64,000 bases of DNA from Artocarpus heterophyllus (taxonomy: Eukaryota > Streptophyta > Magnoliopsida > Rosales > Moraceae): NCBI GenBank assembly GCA_025403435.1, contig CM046340.1, forward strand, positions 26,477,710-26,541,709. The letters are read 5' to 3'. The notes under the pieces were generated by a model. That model ran no database searches. It saw only the letters and a list, made by a program, of their open reading frames with translations, and was not told the DNA's origin. Shown here one piece after another: positions 34,335 through 46,241 of this stretch; position 1 is the stretch's first letter, and each line of letters opens with the position of its first letter. The position numbers and the translations under genes were made by a program.

Positions 34335-35994
34335 TTTTAATCTGCAATAAAGAATCATATACCAAACATAAGCAAACAAATAATAATAATTTAGTAAGAT
34401 AACACAATCATGTAAAATCATACAGATGTGTTTATGTGTCAAAACCTTGAAAATATCACAACCTTACAACAATAATTCCCAGCTCAGAATTCAACAAGCT
34501 CCTAGGGGAGTCATGCCAAATTCAATCAGGAACACGAATCCCCTCCTGATTAATATATGCCATCTAGGACCCGTATGATCTAGCATATATTAATAATTAT
34601 TTCTTTGGCCATTAATTTTATTAACAGAGCTCCTAGGGGAGGTTAATAATAAAATTAACGTGAGTGTATAACTATCGTTTCAATATTTTATCCATGATTT
34701 ATAATCACCACCTAGGGGTGTGCAACCATAAATTATACTAAAATACTTTATCCTTTCAGAGATCCAATCTGGTACATGATAGAAATCCCTTCCTAGGGGT
34801 CGGGACCACCATGTTCTTCCTATGGACCAACGATGGAGGCCTTAGGTTCTCTCTTCGAAAACCTTCTCCCACTCAATCTTTTGAAGGCAAGGTTTTATTT
34901 TAAAATTATGCATGAACAATTTTAATACGAGCGGCACTTCCTATTCTATATGACATGTTATCAATATACATGGCAAATCATATTATAATGCAAACAAGCA
35001 AAGCTACAAGTAAAATAATAATAACCGTAATATTATGGCTCCTCCCTAGAGAATAGAAAACTAAGATTACAAGAGAATAATCGAAACATATATCGATTCT
35101 TCATCCTTGAATCCTCAAGTTGTATCCTTCTTCACATAATTCCCATCTTCAAGTCTTCAATCTCGTATGAATCAAATACTTCATATTTCCAGTCATATAA
35201 AAATTTAATGTGTCTCATAATCATCTCAAAAATAAAATTAAAACTGCACTGCAAAAATCGCACCTTTTCTAGAAATTTTCCAACTCTCGGTCGACAGGCC
35301 AAACTGGGTGATCGGCCTGCTGATCATGCTTCATCGGCCTGCCGACCCATGAAAGTTCAGCATGCCAAACTGGAAGTTTGGCCTGTCGGCAGAGCCAGCC
35401 AATTTCTGCCCCACTGACGGCCTGCCGGACCACACGTCCGACCCACCGATCTGTGACCATCGGCCTACCGAACTGTGATGTCTGGCATGCCGACCGAGCA
35501 GAAAACCCTCATTCCAGAAAATACAATTTTAATGCAATTTATCAATTTTATTTTCAACAATTCAAAAACATAAAATTAGAGACTCAGAAAATACCTGGGT
35601 GCGCCATCATCAATCTTTAAGATCCAACTTCTCGATCCGTCTTCTCCGAATAATCATTTAATTACAAAATTCTTACAAATTTAAAATGAAATAACAATTC
35701 CTAGACGGAGATGATAGTCCACCATCTAATTACATAAAAATCCTAGATACATATTCTAACCTCTAAGGAACCATAACCAGTATTAATTAATTAATAAATA
35801 ATTAAACAATGATTTAATCAACCATAATTAATTAATAAACATTCACCACATAATCCATGATAACATATAACAATATAGAAACCTAGAGTGCCCACTCTCT
35901 ATAAAATTTTAATTCAAGCATAGGAGAGATTAAGATCACAAAATTTATGCATATAACATGATCACAAACTTGTAAATTTATGTAAAAAACCTCG
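34335..35994 (-). other. C2 5' leader
   Basis: Untranslated region between PBS and gag on the minus strand, about 1.66 kb and unusually long. It includes conserved blocks shared with C4, C5 and C6: CTTGTAATCTTTG, GGTGGAACC, the complement of AATCTTTTGAAGG (34875), and the CCTAGGGG repeats near 34500-34800. No ORF of note. A GC-rich motif cluster sits at 35278-35520. Confidence 0.75.
35278..35520 (-). repeat. GGCC motif cluster in C2 leader
   Basis: About nine TCGGC..GCCGA-type motifs spaced by 15-30 bases. On the + strand the centre is mainly CT (CGGCCTGCCGA), which is AG on the element strand and opposite to the LTR copies of C2. The cluster is far richer in G and C than its surroundings. 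Confidence 0.75.
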
Positions 35995-36006
35995 GCTCTG
36001 ATACCA
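35995..36006 (-). promoter_or_regulatory. PBS of C2
   Basis: Complement of GCTCTGATACCA, i.e. TGGTATCAGAGC, the initiator tRNA-Met primer site, two bases inside the 5' LTR boundary. Confidence 0.9.
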
Positions 36007-36008
36007 AT

Positions 36009-38051
36009 TGTTGGAAAAATAGGTGAGAGGTGCGCAACGAAAATTAAAAAACTTTTTAACATCAGAGTATTTTTCCAAAACACAAGTTTGACATGCTATA
36101 TGTATAAATTAAACAGATCTTACTAACCTCTATGTGCCGAAGAACCTCCACAATCCGTGAAGAGAACTAACGTTCCAGAAAAGCCTCAACCAACTGGTCT
36201 ACTTTGCTATTCTCTATCCACGACCGAAGTGAGTGTGGGCTCATACGTACAACTCTTCCACCGGTGACTCTCCTTCCAACCAATCGAGAGAACCCAAAGC
36301 TAGTGTTCGTGATTTGTGAACAAAAGCTCTCAGGGAGTTTTCAGATGCTCACCAGAAGAGTATCACTCTTAATCTCTCAATTGATCTGAGTAAATCATGA
36401 GACTCACTCCCTTTTTATAGCGATTGGTCAAGGGGTCAGTCCTTATCAGATTAGGTCTCAAAAACTCGAAACAGAATCAAGTTTGGATCAATATCTGATA
36501 AGATCTGCGTGAAAATGTGTAATCTTATCTCTCGTTGATCGGTAGGCCAAACAGCCTGATCGGCAGGCCGAACAGGCCCCATCGGTAGGCCGAACACGTA
36601 GATCGACAGGCCAAACTACCGCATAAATATCTCCACGAATCTTTTATTTTCCACCCGAGATTGTATAGGATAAAGTCTCAGTTTTGATTCAAATAACCCA
36701 ATAGAAAAGTTATCTGATCAAAACAAACTTTATCATGATAATCTCTAAGAAAATAAATCAATTCACAATAATTCTAGAAGTTTATCTTGATTTAATTTAT
36801 CCAATTAAATCAACCGATAAACAGACAAGAATTATCCGATCCCAATAATTCAACAAGTTTATCTTAAATTAATTTTATTACAAAATTAATTTATCCAATA
36901 AACAGAAATGAATTATTTGATTCTTTCAAATTTTAAACCAATCTGATAAATCCGAAATAAGTCATCAATTATTGAAAAAGCACGCCGTATCATTGCAGGA
37001 TTTTGTGAGCTAGCAAAGGGGACCAAAATGGACCTATAAAGTTCAAGCTCATGATAATTATGAAACCCAATATCCTAGATATACATTTCACAATTATCAA
37101 CTCCAACGCTACTCCACTAAAAGCTTGGAGCTGCACTCTCGAACTTTATAGAATTATGAAGCCCATAAAGCTAAGTCTCCAAGACATATCAAAGTGTATC
37201 GTATGTCTATATGAAAATCCATAATCGGCTTAAGGACAAGTTCTGTCTTACCTTCCCGATTATTTTTATCTTACGTTCCATTATCTCACCATTAGAAAAC
37301 TTACCATCCAAAGACAGTATACCATTCGGTTACACCTATGTATCCAAATGGTTTAGCGCTCTAGTTTTCAATTACAGGATAATGCATATAAGAGGATATC
37401 ATTACTCCCAAAGAGGAGCTATGGATTCTATATCTATGAATAACAAGTCTACACTATCAAGAGTCATGCCTCCAACGTACTGGCATGCATACCACTATTG
37501 AGATGTGGAAGTCACCCTTTGGTACATCAAAAGACACAAGTCGAGACAACGGACCCACTATTCATCTCTGGATTAAGATACAATACAAATGACTGTCTAA
37601 AGTGAATCGATTTGCCGAGATAGAAATATTAATCCAAATCAATTCACTTTATGTCCCGATCCAACACATCGTCACCTATGACAACGTGCTAATGTTTCTA
37701 TTCACGGAGTCCAACTCTGATGGTCAAGACAAACCATCTCCCTAAAGGGATATAGACAACATAACAATCTTTACATGAATAAAGTGCCCAACTTTATTCC
37801 CTCGATTGCGGATCATATGTTTTAGACCGTCACCTTAAGAATCGTGTCTTTCGCATAATTAGTCCATCATATGCCCAATTCTTAAGGTTTAGACCGACAG
37901 TCTCAGACTACTGTTTGGTTAACATACATTCAACAAATATGAACGTAAAGAGGACAAGATTTGGTATATTTAAATGAATAAATTCTTTATTGATAAAAAT
38001 GTCTCCAAAAACGTATTACATTTTTACTCCTTAGGGCATACATATCTAACA
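36009..38051 (-). mobile_element. 5' LTR of C2
   Basis: 2043 bp, same termini as the 3' LTR. TATA box on the minus strand (complement of TTTTATA, 36413-36419). Four GGCC motifs at 36535-36625. Followed by CTTGT, the second copy of the target site. Confidence 0.93.
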
Positions 38052-38056
38052 CTTGT

Positions 38057-38487
38057 TAGGGAGGAAGGAGCATGCATGCTGGATGTAATAAATGCACCTT
38101 ATTTATGGGTGGCCACATGGATCAGGTGTTAGGTGGGTTTTACCCACGACTAGCGTGTCACATCACGGCATGTTCGATGGCAGAGGACAAGTGTCATGCC
38201 CTTCGCCAGTGGATTGTTTCCCATTCGATGGCGAGTTATCCGCCATCTGTTGGCCAATGATGGCAAGTAGCAGCCCACTTACAAATGAAAAGAATCCGAC
38301 CCGAGCTGGTGTTTGACTCGAGGAGGTGACCAGTTGCGGTGCGGCCTGAGGAACCTTGGAAATCACCTCTAACAAACAATCCAAGCTCATCGGGATCAGT
38401 TGTTAGTTTCCCGTAGGTTTGTCAAGCTTCTTGGCCAACCACCCGGAGTAAGGCACCTTGGCGGTGGCATCGAGCTCAACCTCAACA
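38057..38487. repeat. 514-bp repeat segment, part 2, with a coding-like end
   Basis: Continues the second 514-bp unit (GGAAGGAGCATGCATGC, as at 27816) to about 38380 and then has unique sequence up to the LTR. On the minus strand 38485-38403 is a short open frame (VELDATAKVPYSGWLAKKLD and a few more residues to a TAA) with G or C in most third positions, unlike its AT-rich surroundings. I do not recognise the protein. It may be the end of a captured gene exon. Confidence 0.5.
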
Positions 38488-39251
38488 ATAGAAAAACTTA
38501 CCATCCATGGACAGTATACCATTCGGTTACACCTATGTATCTAAATGGTGGAGCGCTCTAGTTTTCCAATTATAGGATAATGCATATAAAAGGATATCAA
38601 CTACTCCTAAAGAAGAGCTATGGATTCCATATCTATGAATAACAGGTCTACGCTATCAAGAGTCATGCCTCCAACGTACCAGCATGCGTACCACTATTAA
38701 AATGTGGATGCCACCCTTTGGTACATCAAAAGACATAAGTCAAGAAAAAGGGCGTATTATTCATCTCAAGATTAAGATACAATACATATGATTGTCTAAA
38801 GTGAATTGATTTGTCGAGACAGAATTATTAATCCAAATCAATTCATTTTATGTCCCGATCCAACACATCGTCACCTATGACAATGTCCCAATGTTTCTAT
38901 TCGTGGAGTCCACCTCCGCTGGCTAAGACAAACCATCTCCTGTTAAGGATATAGATAACATAACAATCTTTGCATGAATAAAGCACCCAAATTTATTCCC
39001 TCGATTGCGGATCTTATGATTTAGACCATCACCTTAAGAATCGTGTCTTCCACATAATCTGTCCATCATATGCCCAATTCTTAAAGGTTTAGACCAATTG
39101 TTTAGACTTTTGTTTGCTTAGCATACATTCAACAAATATGAACATAAAGAGGACAATATTTGCTATATTAATAATAAATAAAATCTTTATTTATAAACAT
39201 GTCTCCAAAAACATATTATATTTTTACTCCTTAGGGCATACATGTCTAATA
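38488..39251 (-). mobile_element. Copia solo LTR (-), right part
   Basis: Resumes LTR sequence at GAAAAACTTACCATCC and ends CATGTCTAATA at 39251, followed by TAGAT (39252-39256), matching TAGAT at 26370-26374. The final CA has become TA. Confidence 0.85.
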
Positions 39252-39256
39252 TAGAT

Positions 39257-39820
39257 CAACTTGAGCAGTTCAAATTTGGTTTGAACTTTGGGATCATGAC
39301 AGTGCAGTCGACCGCGATAGTTAGATCAGGATATACTTTTTAGGTTTTTTCATCTAAAGTTGATCCAAACTCGAATTTTTAGGCCTAATCTGATAAGGTT
39401 TAACCCCAAATTCGACCACTATAAATAGGGGGAGAGTTTTCTTTGTTATTTAGATCATTTAAGAAGCATAGAGTGAGTACTCTAGTAAGAAAAACTCTAA
39501 AACTCCTAAAGAGCTATTGTTTAACATCAAGAATCTTAGCTCTAGGTTTTCTCAAATGGTTGGTAAGAGAGTCACTAGAGGAAAGTTGTACGATATATGA
39601 CCACCCATACTCCGATCATGGATAGAAAATAGCAAAAAAGGCTAGTTGGTTGAGGCTCTTCTGGAAGTTTCTTCTCTACACAGATTCCTACTGTTTTTTG
39701 GTTCAAAAAAGAGGTTAGTAAGTTTTTCATTAATTTATGTATTTAGCATGTCAAACTTGAGTTTTAGAAAATACTCTGATTTAAAATTTTTAAAATTCCA
39801 CTGCATACTATTTTCCAACA
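39257..39820 (+). mobile_element. Copia solo LTR (+), right part
   Basis: Continues the LTR broken at 26374: contains GTGCAGTCGACCGCG (39300) instead of the GGCC cluster, a TATA box (CTATAAATAGG near 39421), and ends CTATTTTCCAACA at 39820. It belongs to the same LTR subtype as C4. Confidence 0.8.
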
Positions 39821-39860
39821 TCATATGCCTTCCTTTGTCTTTAGAATCAATTAAACCTCT

Positions 39861-39875
39861 GCTTTGATACCAAAA
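39861..39875 (-). promoter_or_regulatory. PBS of gypsy element
   Basis: Complement of GCTTTGATACCAAAA, i.e. TTTTGGTATCAAAGC, a slightly decayed initiator tRNA-Met site. Directly next to the gypsy 5' LTR. Confidence 0.75.
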
Positions 39876-39877
39876 GC

Positions 39878-42314
39878 TATAATATCCCTCAAGCTAACTA
39901 GTAAGCTTATGGAAAGCCTATTTAGTTAGGATAAAGAGTATTAACATTTTATATACATTATAGATGTTATGGTTTATTTAAAATATTTATTTCAGCATAA
40001 AAGAAATTTGAAACTATTGTTTCATCTATTTTCTTATTTACGACATATCCAATATTCAAAAAAGGGATGAGAATATATTATCACATCCAGAGTTAGTAAT
40101 ATATTAATCTACAAAACTATAACAAAGCTGCTAAGTTTGCCAAAACTGAAGTTCAAAATAAGCTTCAAAAGCTTATCCAAAAGATGGCATATGAATAAAT
40201 CTCTATCCAATAGCTTTAGATACCCAGTCAACCCTAACTCTATACATCCTCACCTGCATCGTAAAGAGCTATAACGAGCTAGAGGCTCAGTAAGCAGAAA
40301 CTAATGCATGGACATGAACATTGAATGAAAATGCAATCAACATTTTCTTTTTATCAGTTTTCATTCCACAATTCTCTCTCCTTTCAATACTCTTGGACTG
40401 TGGCACTTTACTAGTAATAAAAGGTCGTGGTTTTCAAAACCTTTTCTTCATAATTTGGGCAAGACAATAATGATAGCACATGTTTTCCATTTTGGTCTTT
40501 AGACCTCAGGTATTTGCCATATTCAATCTCATTCTTTGTGACTTTTTCTTATCTTGGTTTTTTAACCTCAAAGTATTCACCACTCTTTGTTAGGTTCGCC
40601 GATCCCATCTGCATCTTATGCCTGCCCAACCACCAATTAAGCACCATACACCCATTTTTGTTAAAACCTCATTCCCTTTTAAGATCATATCACATGTTCT
40701 AATGTAGATGTTATGAATCAAAAATGCTCTTCAACAATTTATATTAATGCCAAATAACCACATTCCAATCAATACACCTTAAAACATAAGTAAGATTATA
40801 CAATTCTTGTGATATAATAAATGGTAGTTTCTAGTTATCTCAACTCCAACTTATTTTAAAGTGAAAAGATTAGCCCACTTAGGAGATTTGGTTGTGCTAA
40901 AAGGCCTAATATAATGAAATCACAATTCTCTCAATGTCATGAAAAGAAAAATCATCACATATAAAGATAGAATAATAATGACTTAAAGTAGAAACAGCTT
41001 TGAACATAGCCTAAGATAGTATGAGTATTCTTAGTCTTTTTGCATGTTTTCAATTACACAACATGCTTAAATAAATAAATATAAAGTCACATGATACCAT
41101 AAACTCATAACAATAAGGCTTCTAACATAAATACTATTTACATTAAAGATAACCAAGAATATAAAAGCCTATAATAGTCAAAAAGAAACTTGACTAAATC
41201 AAGTTTCTTTATTTCATTAGCAATATCAAGCATTTAAGGTTAATATGGTGACAAGGAAATTCATAAAATGTGTTCACCAAATAAACAATTCATTGAAAAG
41301 CCAATAAAGATTCGAGATGACCTAATTTTTATTTTAATCATAAGTTGAATGTAATTCTTATCATTTATCATTCTTAATCCTTAAAAGACATTTTGAAAGA
41401 CCTAATAATCAACACAATTACAATAAATCATAAAACAGTAATCAAATTTTAATAGAAAAGAAACCTAGTCAACTAACATAGTTTAAGCCCAAACTTGTCC
41501 TACCTTACTTTCTTCAAATCTATAATCATATATTAGAAAAAAGAAATTCATTTTATCATAAGAATCATAAATATAGATGTTACCTTATAGGGCTTAAAAC
41601 TAAGGTTCTATTGGAGGTCAAAACACTTGATTTTCAAGCTCAAAATGTTGAAAACTTAACTTGTTTTGTGTAATCTAAATTTCTATGGTCTTGTTTCAGT
41701 TTTTATGAGCTTAAAGACATGGAAAATGGAGAGAAAGAAGGGGGAAAAGGCCTGGACAAAATTGAGGCTAGCAAAAAATGATGCTTTTAGTGTATTTGAC
41801 ATAGTAAAAAATTATATTAGTAAAGGAAGGAAGTTGCTTGGGTGCTTTTGCCTTCTTTTTCCTAGATTTAACATATGGAAAGGGTGTTGAGTAAGAACAA
41901 AATTTAGCTAATAGTTAGCCAATTAAATCAAGTGGAAACAAGTGCAACTCAATTTTCAATAACCTAGTCAACAAACCAATCAAATTGCACTATTTTGTAT
42001 ACTTTTAATTCTAATCAAATCTAGCTATTTCACATGTATAAATAGGCATAACAACCAGTTTAGAATGCATTTGAAATGGAAAAATAGTTTCAAATCAATT
42101 GTAACCGTTTAGCACGCCAATATTTTTTACTGTAATTAGAACTTTAAAAGCATATTAGATCACATATTTATAATTCAATAAATATAAGCACATTTATGCA
42201 TGATTCAATATTAACAATATGCTTTCTATATACTCGTAATTCAATAGCGTGTGTTCGCTAAATGTGTAGATATGCAATATGCTTTTTATTGGCTAATTGT
42301 GAGTTAATTGAGCA
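39878..42314 (-). mobile_element. Gypsy 5' LTR
   Basis: 2437 bp. On the + strand it begins TATAATATCCC (probably TGTAATATCCC before mutation) next to the PBS and ends at TTGAGCA (42314), so it starts TGCTCAATTAAC on the element strand, matching the other LTR at 18936. Two short ORFs inside are not genes. Confidence 0.8.
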
Positions 42315-44279
42315 TTGCAGATGCATACCTTTTGCAAGCCATTGAATAACGAGTCACAAGTGGAGACTTGTTTTCATCTTTATGGCAAGCAAACCACCAC
42401 CATTTAAGTCTTCAAATATTTTAGCAATATGATAGGGATTAACCCAATTATAGTGGACGCATTTATTTTTTGCTCACAAGCTGCCTACATACCCATGTAT
42501 ATGGATTATGCTAGTTGAAGGTCAATTGGCGAATGAAATCAAACCAGCAAGCAAGAAGGCAGGATCGAGCTAACTAGCAACAAGCATGATTGAGTAGGCT
42601 AACGGCGAATGCAATCAAGCTGGTTAGCAACAAGGTGAGATCGAGCTAGCTAGTGACATGTGAGATCAACAACCATGAGGAGAGTGGCATCGATCTGTCT
42701 AATGGCAAGCTAATCGATCCACCTAATAGCGTACGAGATCGAGCTGTCTAGCTTTGAGGAAGACCAAACCGTCTAGCAGCGAGCAAGATTAAATCATCTA
42801 GCGGGGAGCTAATCGAGCTCACTAGCAGCAATGTAAGATCGAGCTAGCTAACAACATGCATGATTGAGCCAATTAGCTGTGAGTTTATTGGGCTAGCTAA
42901 CAACGAACAATGTAATCGATTCATTCCTAATATAAACTTCCCATTGAGAGAGCTTATCAAGGAATGTTGACTTGTTTGGTGGTTAGCCATAGCATGCTTT
43001 AGTTGTAGCAACGAATGGCAGCTGGGTGATTGTGTTGAAAGTGGCAAGTACGCTCAACTATATGTATGACTCCTAGCCTTCCTTGGTTGCCTTTTCTTTC
43101 GATTGCCTCCATTTTAGCAAGTTGTATGTCAAGTGACCAAGATTTTAGTAGAGCTCATAATACTTGTTAATTTCTCTATGATAAAGAGAAATCATTAGTT
43201 TGTTAGACCATTTTGTGTAGACCTTACCTCAAAGTTTACATGGTCAACATATCTCCTACTCGACAAGGCTCAAAAAGCAAAGTATGGGCATATGGTCCAG
43301 CCTTCAAAGTTGGTAGCGGTTGCATTCGGCGTTATGATGTTAAAAATGGCAAGCCAACAAGTAACATGGTAACAAATGCAATCAACGAGTGGTAAGCCAT
43401 CAAGTGGCAAATGAGATAAACTAATAGCAAGTAGACTCGAGGCAAGTGTGACTAGGAGTGGTGAGCCAACAAGTGATGAGTAAACAAGTACTAAATGACA
43501 TTATACAATAGCAGACGAACTAGTGATAAACAAAGCCATGAGTAGAGAGATGAAACACATGCTCGTTGGTTGCTTCATAACAAGAAAACAAGTCCTTAAT
43601 TAGATTTCTCAAATTGACGACTTCAAAGGACAAAACCAATTTGGCTTGTTTGTTTGAGTGACTTGTGGAAAGGTTATGGACCCTTGCTTCTGTCATTGGG
43701 CTGGTGTCATTATGATCATTTGTCATGATGACTAAAGGACTGAAGACTTCAAGAGTTGATGACCAAGAGGCCCTATGGTGGATGCCAAACTATAGAAGTG
43801 GAAATCTACAATCAAAACAAAAATGAATGTAGTTAGTAGAATAAAATGAAGAACCTAAAAATTAGGTCCCTTGATCAAATGTTAGTTAGTCAGATTATGA
43901 TGTAAAGCACATGAAAAACAACTAATAAATAAACTAAGTACAAAAAATAAATAACAAAACTAAAATTTATAATGGTTAACTTATGAATGAGCTACGTCCA
44001 CTACTAAGATGTTCACTATCTTGGATCAAAATATACAAGGTAAGTTGAGTACAATGTTTCTTGAGTGATTTCTATAGAATAATGGCAAGCAAAATTATGT
44101 AAAGCCACTTCTGAAAGGTCCTCTCCCTCTGCTTATAGAAGTCAAATGAGGTGGTTACATTAGCGTTTACCACTCCTTTCCACTCATCACATGATCGCCA
44201 AGTGTAGTAGTGGTGCAAACTACTAGGTGGTTACCATGTACTCATATGCCCATGTTTTTGTAGTAGTGGTAGTCATTGA
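42315..44279. other. Unidentified repeat-rich DNA
   Basis: No gene or known element recognised over 1.96 kb. It lies between the right end of the gypsy element and the 5' LTR of C3. The first part holds a degenerate minisatellite (42560-42930) and a looser continuation with AAGCCAACAAGT-like words at 43330-43500. The rest is unremarkable AT-rich sequence. Short ORFs on both strands lack recognisable domains. Confidence 0.4.
42560..42930 (+). repeat. Degenerate minisatellite around GATCGAGCTAGCTAG
   Basis: Words such as GATCGAGCTAACTAGCAACAAGC, GATCGAGCTAGCTAGTGACATG and GATCGAGCTAGCTAACAACATG return every 30-50 bases with drift. Many units contain the palindromic AGCTAGCT. The period is too loose to define by eye. 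Confidence 0.6.
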
Positions 44280-46226
44280 TGTTGGAATTAGTGCTTACAT
44301 AGTATAGTGTAAATTCCACATGGCCATTATAAGATGTAAAGTATTGCATGATTAATATCAAATAACTTCCTTTTAATCTCGTATGCTAATATCTTGTTGA
44401 ATATATATATATATATATGAAAATATCATAAAGGATCCAATACTTATTAAAGAAAAAAATCAAGTATATGAAGTGTTCATATTACAGAGGATATGATTTT
44501 CTGTACTTAGCATAAAATTTTGGTTTACAATCAGTAGATAAAGCTAGACACTTTATCTTGCTTAAAATTTTGATGTTGTCTATTCTCATCTTAGTGGAAT
44601 GATCTTATCTAGATTATAGTAATGTGATGATTATTGGATAGAGACATTAGTGTGTTTTAAATACATTAAACCTAGACCAAGATAGAATTTAAGTTCTTGT
44701 GTAATTCCATAACAAGAAATTAGAATTCTATCACTTTGATCATTTTATGGATCTTACCTTTATCCTAAGGTAATTAGTGGACTCATATCTATTTACTATA
44801 TCTTTTGATTGCCAATGAGTAAGATCTGTAACATCTATGATTTATACCTTCATATATTGGAGATATACTAATATAGGTAGTTGGGAACATTATTTATAGT
44901 ATAGAATCCACAGCTCCTATAAGATAGGATGTGTAGAAAATATTCCCATGAGTATTAGTTCAGGAACTTAGGTGAAAAGTATTCATTATTTGATATAGGA
45001 TATCAAATTCTCATTTATGATTTGTTCATAAATAGGTCATCTATTAGAGAATTAACAGAACTCATGGACAAAAATGTAATTAAAGAAGTTGTACAAAAAT
45101 CTATAAACCTTGCTCTAATTATGAATATTATTGCAGAGGGTATTATCTCATGGTAAATGATTATATCAATGGATGATCTTGTCAATGACATTTATGTTTA
45201 AGGTTTCTTAAATTTAAGAGTACAACCTTAGATTCCAATAGAGGCGCAAACCGAAGTAAATAATAATTATTAATTTAATTATGAGATAATTAAATTATAA
45301 ATAATTAATGGAGCTTAAATTATATATATTCATTGGGTCCCTTTGCTAGCTCCATAATATACTTTTAGATGAATCAATGGAAATTTTCTTAGATAAATTT
45401 TGCCCTAGGAGCAAAATGGTAATTTCACACAAGAATCGACCAAGATTGTGTGTGGCGCCACACACTGGAGCTCTAGAAGTCCATGTGGTGCCACTTCATT
45501 ATTTTAGGAAACAAAAAGATCACATGATCTTCATGTAATCTTTTTTGTTATATTGTTGTAGATAAAAACCTTTTTTAAGAGTTGAATTAGATTCTGCAAA
45601 TAATTATTTGAATTATGAGATAATTTAAATAATTGAAAATAATGAAATTATTTATTTTAAAAGTTAAAATAAATAAAAATCCAGTTTGAATTGAAATTAG
45701 ATTTCAAGAAGATACTAGATAAATACTAAATCACATAATTGGAGGTAGCTATGACATTGTCCCGCCACCATTGGATGCTGTAGATCATGCCTACCACATC
45801 TAGGAATTGGCATGATCTACTCAGAATCCTTGTAGGATTTTGCTTCAAATTTCAAGCCTCTATGTGTGCCTATAAATAGACTTTGAAAGTTCTATGTTTA
45901 GTAGACTTTTATTTGTCATCCATCTACTATTCTTTGGGCTCTCCCCTTTAGAGTCTAAGGAACTTCTACTGAGAAAGGCTGGAAGGAGATTATCCAAGAG
46001 ATATCACCAATTCCCACATACTAGTTGATCCAAAGAAAGGAGAATAACAAGGAAGATCTGAAGGATTTGGACTGCTTGATCATTCAAAGCTATTGCCAAA
46101 CTTGCAAGTTTGTGTTTTATTCAATTATTGTATATAGCATCATGAGAAGGGCCCTGAAAGTTTATGAAAAATTTTAAAACTCTATTCCGCTATGTTTCTC
46201 ATAATTTTCGAGACCATAGCCTAACA
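44280..46226 (+). mobile_element. 5' LTR of copia element C3
   Basis: 1947 bp, TGTTGGAATTAGTGC...AGCCTAACA, followed at once by a PBS. TATA box TATAAATA at 45871-45878. It contains an 18-base perfect palindrome GTGTGTGGCGCCACACAC (45448-45465). A different family from C1/C2, but its leader shares a motif with theirs. Confidence 0.88.
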
Positions 46227-46241
46227 ATTGATATCAGAGCC
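46227..46241 (+). promoter_or_regulatory. PBS of C3
   Basis: ATTGATATCAGAGCC, the initiator tRNA-Met site with one change (TGGTATC to TGATATC). Confidence 0.85.

Larger units (their letters stand above)
28327..38051 (-). mobile_element. Copia element C2, structurally complete
   Basis: 9725 bp between two copies of the target duplication CTTGT (28322-28326, 38052-38056). It has LTRs of 2044 and 2043 bases, PBS, leader, gag, protease, integrase, RT, RNase H and PPT, all on the minus strand. The LTRs differ at several percent of sites by eye, so the insertion is not recent. Coding is broken by several stops. It is the youngest layer of the nest. Confidence 0.93.
16946..42314 (-). mobile_element. 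Tekay/Del-like Ty3/gypsy chromovirus with nested inserts
   Basis: Two related LTRs (16946-18936, truncated; 39878-42314) flank, on the minus strand, gag, protease, RT, RNase H, integrase and a C-terminal chromodomain. The element is opened by a 1.6-kb solo LTR at 21149 and by a nest of copia DNA at 25087-39820. The LTR/PPT and LTR/PBS junctions are both recognisable. The pol gene is full of stops and frameshifts. Confidence 0.85.

Noticed and set aside
35208..35620. Repeat-containing ORFs in the C2 leader; CRISPR-like look of the GGCC clusters
   Set aside because: Spacing is irregular, units are short and imperfect, and the organism is a plant. They are leader motifs, not a CRISPR array or a protein.
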